The notes beneath the pieces are model-generated. The model ran no database searches. It was not told the DNA's origin and saw only the letters and a program-made list of their open reading frames with translations. A DNA stretch of 64,000 nucleotides from CAVVEQ01 sp963802095 (GTDB taxonomy: Bacteria > Chloroflexota > Anaerolineae > Anaerolineales > Anaerolineaceae). Location of the stretch: NCBI GenBank assembly GCA_963802095.1, contig CAWDHI010000006.1, forward strand, positions 1-64,000. The letters are read 5' to 3'. This document shows positions 59,787 through 64,000 of this stretch, piece after piece (position 1 is the stretch's first letter; the number at the start of each line of letters is the position of its first letter). The translations under genes and the position numbers were made by a program.

Positions 59787-61148
59787 ATGATAAAAACATC
59801 TCAAAAACCACATCTTTCCCTTGGCAGGATCCTCACCTACAGCCTGGCGAGTGCCGGGTTGAACATACTGGCGATCACCGTTAGTACCTGGCTGCTTTAT
59901 TTTTATTCGCCGCCACCCGACTCCGGCCGGCACATCTTTTTACCGGTGGCGTTTGTAGGCGCGGTCGCATTTGTGGTGGCAATCTGGGATGCGGTCATAG
60001 ACCCGCTGATTGGCCAATGGAGCGACAACCTGCGTTCGAAATGGGGGCGGCGTAAGCCATTCATCATGTTTGGCGCACCAGCCACGGCTATCCTGGTGGT
60101 GCTGATCTGGACTCCCCCGATGAGCTCATCCATCCTGCTCGTTTCCGGCTATTTCCTGGTGGTCAACCTGCTCTATAACACAGCTTATAGCCTGGTGGGC
60201 ATTCCCTACGACGCGACGATGCCGGAAATGGCTCCCGAGCCGCACGAGCGGGTGAAATTGAGCTATTTCAAGGGATTATTCGGAATTATTGGAGTTCTGA
60301 TCGGCTCGCTGGTGGCAGCCCCGCTTTTCGATTCGATAGGACCGGTGGCAATGGGGGTGGTGGTCGCTATCGTAGGGTTGGCGACCATGTGGGGATCGCT
60401 GTTCGGGATCAAGGAAACCGACCGCCCCATCGGCGAGACCATGCCTGTTTGGGAGGGGCTGAAGACAACCATGAAGAACAGACAATTCCTTTTCCTGTTC
60501 TTTTCAACACTATTCGTGCACATCACCTACCAGATGATGCTGGCCAGCCTGCCATATTTCATCACCCTGGTGGTGGGTGGAACGGAAGGCGATGTGGGCA
60601 TATTCCAGGGGGTGTTGATCCTGGCTATCGCCATCACGGGTCCGCTGTGGCTGCTCTGGAACCGGCGAAAATCCCAGCGCGATCTAATCAAGATCAGCCT
60701 GGTCATTTTTATTGTTGCGCTGCTGCTCATGTCCTTCGTTGGGCAGGTGCCTGGATTGCCAGTGGATACCCAGGCATATATCGCTTTGGCCGTCAGTGGT
60801 GTTTCGCTGGGGGGATATTTGATCCTGATCTACGCCATGATGGGCAACGTGGTCGATTACGACGAGATGTTGACCAACCGCCGGCGGGAGGCAAACTATT
60901 ACGGGACATTCAGCCTGGCGATCGGGCTGGGTTCTGCCGTTGGGATGCTCGTTCTACCCTTCCTCCTCAGTACCTTCGGATTCACGAAGGATGACCCGGG
61001 AGGTGTGAGGACAGGTTTTCTGGTGATGGCAGCATTCGTACTGATCGGCCTGATCGTTTTCCAGGGTTACCGCCTGGGGGAAACACCTGAGGAAACCCGC
61101 AGGAACATGAGTTTGCCGGAGGTGGATGATGCCAACGCAGAGAATTAA
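59787..61148 (+). CDS. GPH-family (MelB-like) sugar:cation symporter
   Basis: The ATG at 59787 follows TGGAGA. The 453-residue MFS protein has 12 predicted helices. The GPH signature is D-A-V-I-D-P-L-I-G-Q-W-S-D (VAIWDAVIDPLIGQWSDNLR, then SKWGRRKPFIMFG). Also MPEMAPEPHERVKLSYFKGL and MGNVVDYDEMLTNRRREANY, the conserved C-terminal loop. Such carriers move melibiose, glucuronides or xylosides with Na+ or H+. Its presence beside an ABC importer suggests two routes for related glycosides. Confidence 0.93.
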   Translation: MIKTSQKPHLSLGRILTYSLASAGLNILAITVSTWLLYFYSPPPDSGRHIFLPVAFVGAVAFVVAIWDAVIDPLIGQWSDNLRSKWGRRKPFIMFGAPATAILVVLIWTPPMSSSILLVSGYFLVVNLLYNTAYSLVGIPYDATMPEMAPEPHERVKLSYFKGLFGIIGVLIGSLVAAPLFDSIGPVAMGVVVAIVGLATMWGSLFGIKETDRPIGETMPVWEGLKTTMKNRQFLFLFFSTLFVHITYQMMLASLPYFITLVVGGTEGDVGIFQGVLILAIAITGPLWLLWNRRKSQRDLIKISLVIFIVALLLMSFVGQVPGLPVDTQAYIALAVSGVSLGGYLILIYAMMGNVVDYDEMLTNRRREANYYGTFSLAIGLGSAVGMLVLPFLLSTFGFTKDDPGGVRTGFLVMAAFVLIGLIVFQGYRLGETPEETRRNMSLPEVDDANAEN

Positions 61149-62445
61149 AGCCGGCGCTGCGCGGGCCATCATTTCTCCTCCGAAGGGGATATTCCTGGTA
61201 GGTTATGGCGATCGCTCCAAGGGCAACAAGGGAATTCACGACGACCTGACCGCAACCGCGCTGGTGCTGGATAGCGGAGTGGAAAAGATTGCCATCGTCG
61301 CAGTGGATATTCTCTGCCTGAATGAATACATTGTGGATAGGGTTCGCGCTGCAAACCCGGGGATTCAACCGGTGCTCTGCTGCTCGCACACGCATTCCGG
61401 TCCGATCGGGTACGCAGGGGAGCGCTCCGGAAAGCGGGAGAAAGATTATATCGACAGCCTGGCGGAAACGCTGGCAGAGGTGATCAGCCAGGCTGCACAG
61501 ACTGCCAGGGAAGCGGAGCTGATGTGGGGGGAAAGCAGCGCTGATATCGCAGTTAACCGCCGTGAGAAGCTGCCTTCCGGTGAAGTGATAATTGGAGAGG
61601 ATCCGCAGGGGATTGTGGACCGCACCGTGGGGGTACTTTCTGTAAAAGTGGATGGAAAACGGCTGGCGACGGTGGTCAATTTCGCCTGCCATGGAACGGT
61701 CTGGGGACCGGATAATCTATTGGTCTCCGCCGATTGGACCGCGGCCATGCGCGGGAAAGTTGAGGATGAATTGGCCGGATTGTGTCTCTTCCTTCAGGGA
61801 GCGGCTGGAAATTTGAACCCGAAGATGGGCTGGGGACGCGAGGATTGCTGGGATATGGCAGTCAACCAGGGGCGGAGGGTGGCAGATGCGGTGATCCAGG
61901 CAGCCGGGAGCAGGCAAGCGATGATCTCCGGGAGCGAGTTGAACATGATCCGCAGGGAGGAATGGGTTCCTTTCGAGGGAGAGGCAACCTCCGTAAAACC
62001 TCCCGCGATCTATCGTAAACGCATCCTGAAGATGGCGAATTTCCCGGAATGGATGTCCTTCGCAACAGACTTTTTGTTAAATATCCGCTACCCGTGGAAA
62101 CCGCGCCTGGAAGCCAGGGATAAGCACTGGGGGACCTTCCTGCGCATAAACACAGCCCGGATCGGAACGCTGGCTTTGGTTACTTTCGGAGCAGAGGTCT
62201 TTACCGAAATTGGTTTGAAAGTAAAGGAACTTTCACCCGCCCGGCATACGATGTTTTCCAGCGTCACTGATGGGTGTATCAGCTACCTGCCAACCGACGC
62301 TGCCCACTCGGATGGGGGTTATGAAGTGGAGTTGGCTACCTACGCCTATCGCTATCCAGGGCCGCTTGCGGAAGGCGCGGAAGGCAGGGCGCTTGGCGCG
62401 GCAGAGGAAGCCATTCAAGACCTTTGGAAAAAGGAGCAGCAATGA
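61126..62445 (+). CDS. Neutral/alkaline ceramidase-like hydrolase
   Basis: The ATG at 61126 (or 61129) overlaps the symporter's end. The 439-residue protein matches the N-terminal part of neutral ceramidases: AGAARAIISPPKGIFLVGYG, VAVDILCLNEYIVDRVRAAN, CSHTHSGPIGY (zinc ligands), NFACHGT, SADW, LFLQGAAGNLNP and late CISYLPTDAAHSDGGYEVE. No signal peptide is visible, unlike secreted ceramidases, and length is about two thirds, so the C-terminal Ig-like domain is absent. In a sugar operon it may cleave an amide/ester of a glyco-conjugate rather than ceramide (inference). Confidence 0.85.
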   Translation: MMPTQRIKAGAARAIISPPKGIFLVGYGDRSKGNKGIHDDLTATALVLDSGVEKIAIVAVDILCLNEYIVDRVRAANPGIQPVLCCSHTHSGPIGYAGERSGKREKDYIDSLAETLAEVISQAAQTAREAELMWGESSADIAVNRREKLPSGEVIIGEDPQGIVDRTVGVLSVKVDGKRLATVVNFACHGTVWGPDNLLVSADWTAAMRGKVEDELAGLCLFLQGAAGNLNPKMGWGREDCWDMAVNQGRRVADAVIQAAGSRQAMISGSELNMIRREEWVPFEGEATSVKPPAIYRKRILKMANFPEWMSFATDFLLNIRYPWKPRLEARDKHWGTFLRINTARIGTLALVTFGAEVFTEIGLKVKELSPARHTMFSSVTDGCISYLPTDAAHSDGGYEVELATYAYRYPGPLAEGAEGRALGAAEEAIQDLWKKEQQ

Positions 62446-63452
62446 CCTTAAAAGTTGCCATTAGCGGGGCAGGGTTCATAGCCGGGGTGCACGCCCGCGC
62501 GGTGATGAATTCCAGCGAAGCAGCAGTGGACGCGGTGGTGGAATATGACCCCCAGAAAGGAAGGGCTTTCGCTGCTGACCATGGGATCAGGCGCGTGTAT
62601 CAGAGTGTGAACGAGTTGCTCAAGGATGGCGGCGCGGATGCGCTGGTAATTGGTGTGCCCAATGCGCTGCACGCCCCACAGGCAATTGCCGCTTTGAGCG
62701 CATATATCCCGGTTCTGGTGGAAAAACCGATGGCGATGAATGCTGCAGAGGCTGCTTCCATGTTGGAGACCGGGCAAAAGACCAATACCGTGCTGATGGT
62801 GGCGCACTGTTGGCGGTTCGATGAGGAGGCGCGCTGGCTGCGCGGGCAGGTGGAAAAAGGCCTCCTCGGAAACATCCTTCGGACAAAGGGGTATGGTGTG
62901 CACTCCAATTGGGGTCCGGAAGGCTGGTTCAAGCAGAAAGCGCTGGCAGGCGGCGGCGCACTGGTCGATATGGGCATCCACGCACTGGATACCGCCCGGT
63001 ATCTGCTGGGTGATCCGGAGCCGGAATCGGTCTTTGCCAAAATCGGAACTAATTACATCGAGGCGGATGTGGATGACACCGGGGTGGTGATCGTCACCTG
63101 GAATAACGGTGCGGTTTCCTACCTGGAGGCCGGTTGGTGGCAGCCGCACATGGATGGCCCGGAAGCCGCGACGCAGCTCTACGGGCAAAAAGGTTTTGGA
63201 TCGCTATTCCCCACGCTCCTGGAGATCCCCAATGCGGAGGAGATGCGGGTTGATACCACCGACCCGGGCTATGCCTTCCCGCGCGAGGATCATGCTCCAC
63301 AGGTGATGTACGACCTGCAGATGGCGTATTTCCTGGAATGCGTGAAAAGCGGAAAGACACCGGTCCCCGGAGCCCTGGAGGGATGGACAAACATGTGCAT
63401 CCTCGATGCAGCATATCAAAGCGCGCGCGAAGGCAAAGTGGTTTACCTGTGA
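62442..63452 (+). CDS. Gfo/Idh/MocA family NAD(P)-dependent dehydrogenase
   Basis: The ATG at 62442 overlaps the previous stop (ATGA) after AAGGAG. The 336-residue protein has the Rossmann start VAISGAGFIAGVHARAVMNS, then DALVIGVPNALHAPQAIAAL, YIPVLVEKPMAMNAAEAASM (catalytic E-K-P), HCWRFDEEARWLRG and GGGALVDMGIHALDTARYLL. This is the GFO_IDH_MocA pattern with a conserved Lys and the G-G-G-x-L-x-D-x-G-x-H motif. It oxidises a sugar or inositol hydroxyl, probably on the glycoside path of this operon. Confidence 0.95.
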   Translation: MTLKVAISGAGFIAGVHARAVMNSSEAAVDAVVEYDPQKGRAFAADHGIRRVYQSVNELLKDGGADALVIGVPNALHAPQAIAALSAYIPVLVEKPMAMNAAEAASMLETGQKTNTVLMVAHCWRFDEEARWLRGQVEKGLLGNILRTKGYGVHSNWGPEGWFKQKALAGGGALVDMGIHALDTARYLLGDPEPESVFAKIGTNYIEADVDDTGVVIVTWNNGAVSYLEAGWWQPHMDGPEAATQLYGQKGFGSLFPTLLEIPNAEEMRVDTTDPGYAFPREDHAPQVMYDLQMAYFLECVKSGKTPVPGALEGWTNMCILDAAYQSAREGKVVYL

Positions 63453-63467
63453 GCAGGAAAGATAGTG

Positions 63468-64000
63468 AAATGTTAAAAGTTGCCGTGATCGGGGGAGGCT
63501 CGACCTATACCCCGGAATTGATCAAAGGATTCCTCGACCGCCACGAGAGTTTCCCCTTGGAGGAGCTCTGGCTGATGGATATCGACCCGGAGCGGTTGGA
63601 GGTGGTGGGCGGCTTTGCCAGGCGGATCGTGGAGAATGCCGGCTCGCCCTTCAAGGTGGTGCTGAGCACCGACCAGCGCGAATCGGTGTGTGGGGCTTCC
63701 TATGTGACCACCCAATTGAGGGTGGGAAAGATGCCTGCTAGGGTTGCCGATGAATATTTAGGGCGCAGACACGGTTTGATCGGGCAGGAAACCACAGGGA
63801 TCGGGGGGATGGCCAAAGCATTGCGCACCATCCCGGTGCTGCTAGGATTGGCCAGGGATATGCGTGAAGTTGCCAACCCCGGGGCATTGCTTGTCAATTT
63901 CACCAACCCCTCCGGACTGGTGACCGAGGCGCTATTCCGATACGCGCCGGAAGTGAGGGCTGTGGGAGTCTGCAATGTGGCCATACACACCAAGATGGAT
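63468..64000 (+). CDS. GH4 family glycosidase (6-phospho-beta-glucosidase type), cut by window end
   Basis: An open frame starting MLKVAVIGGGSTYTPELIKG and running off the right edge (178 residues visible). It has the GH4 NAD-binding motif GGGSTYTPEL, then ELWLMDIDPERLEVVGGFAR, TTQLRVGKMPARVADEYLG, RRHGLIGQETTGIGGMAKAL, NFTNPSGLVTEALFRY and GVCNVAIHTK, whose Cys is a metal ligand in GH4. GH4 enzymes cleave glycosides by a redox elimination using NAD and Mn. It follows the dehydrogenase by 15 nt and belongs to the same operon. Confidence 0.93.

Overview
The window looks like chromosome of a member of the Chloroflexota, most likely an Anaerolineae-type bacterium. This is inferred from gene content and style: moderately GC-rich coding DNA; many lipoproteins and exported proteins with Thr/Pro-rich linkers; LysM, CARDB and NBR1-type four-tryptophan domains; a DnaE with a Pro-rich C-terminal extension; and heterodimeric ABC exporters of a type I associate with Chloroflexota. 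Several genes have a TATAAT-like -10 box only 6-9 nt before the start codon, so leaderless mRNAs are probably common. No phage, transposase, CRISPR array or rRNA operon was seen.

Layout. 0-9 kb: ssb and a DUF3467 gene, a secreted laminin-G-like lipoprotein, a tandem pair of LysM proteins, a sulfite-oxidase-like molybdoenzyme, an orphan GAF histidine kinase, methyltransferases, a decayed YcxB-like gene in an AT-rich patch, and a PD-(D/E)XK nuclease. 9-16 kb: the SRP RNA gene, mutS2, an AmmeMemoRadiSam radical SAM enzyme, a lytic-transglycosylase-like protein and an LCP lipoprotein. 16-24.5 kb: a HicB-DinB fusion, a Yip1/ABC/CARDB/FtsX export operon, an isoprenylcysteine-type methyltransferase, small genes and a YcaQ-like protein. 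24.7-32.3 kb: three tandem solute-binding proteins with four-tryptophan and META domains, beside a two-component system. 32.4-37.7 kb: RNase D, a beta-CASP metallohydrolase, an FGE-fold protein, a membrane glycosyltransferase and plsY. 37.8-46 kb: tRNA-Ser(CGA) followed by 51-bp decayed repeats, an ABC-2 exporter, and a MarR gene with two ABC exporter halves. 46-55 kb: dnaE, a four-tryptophan lipoprotein, rarA, and an ABC-F gene behind an apparent transcription attenuator. 55.2-64 kb: a LacI-controlled carbohydrate operon (SBP, MalF/MalG-type permeases, GPH symporter, ceramidase-like hydrolase, Gfo/Idh/MocA dehydrogenase, GH4 glycosidase cut by the window end).

A recurring feature is broken reading frames. 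At least eleven +1/-1 shifts lie in genes that should be intact (ssb, rarA, two ABC exporters, a glycosyltransferase, a methyltransferase, a solute-binding protein, DUF3467), plus one nonsense codon in the YcxB-like gene. Many shifts compensate each other or sit near short homopolymers, so assembly or read errors are more likely than mass pseudogenization. I annotate these genes at full extent.

The most interesting non-coding elements are the SRP RNA with a near-perfect promoter, the ABC-F leader (5-codon ORF plus mutually exclusive hairpins), a double LacI operator, the tRNA-derived 51-bp repeats, and a palindromic interspersed element at 51.3 kb. The best candidate for an undescribed functional unit is the three-gene solute-binding array next to the sensor kinase pair; its link to that pair is inference.
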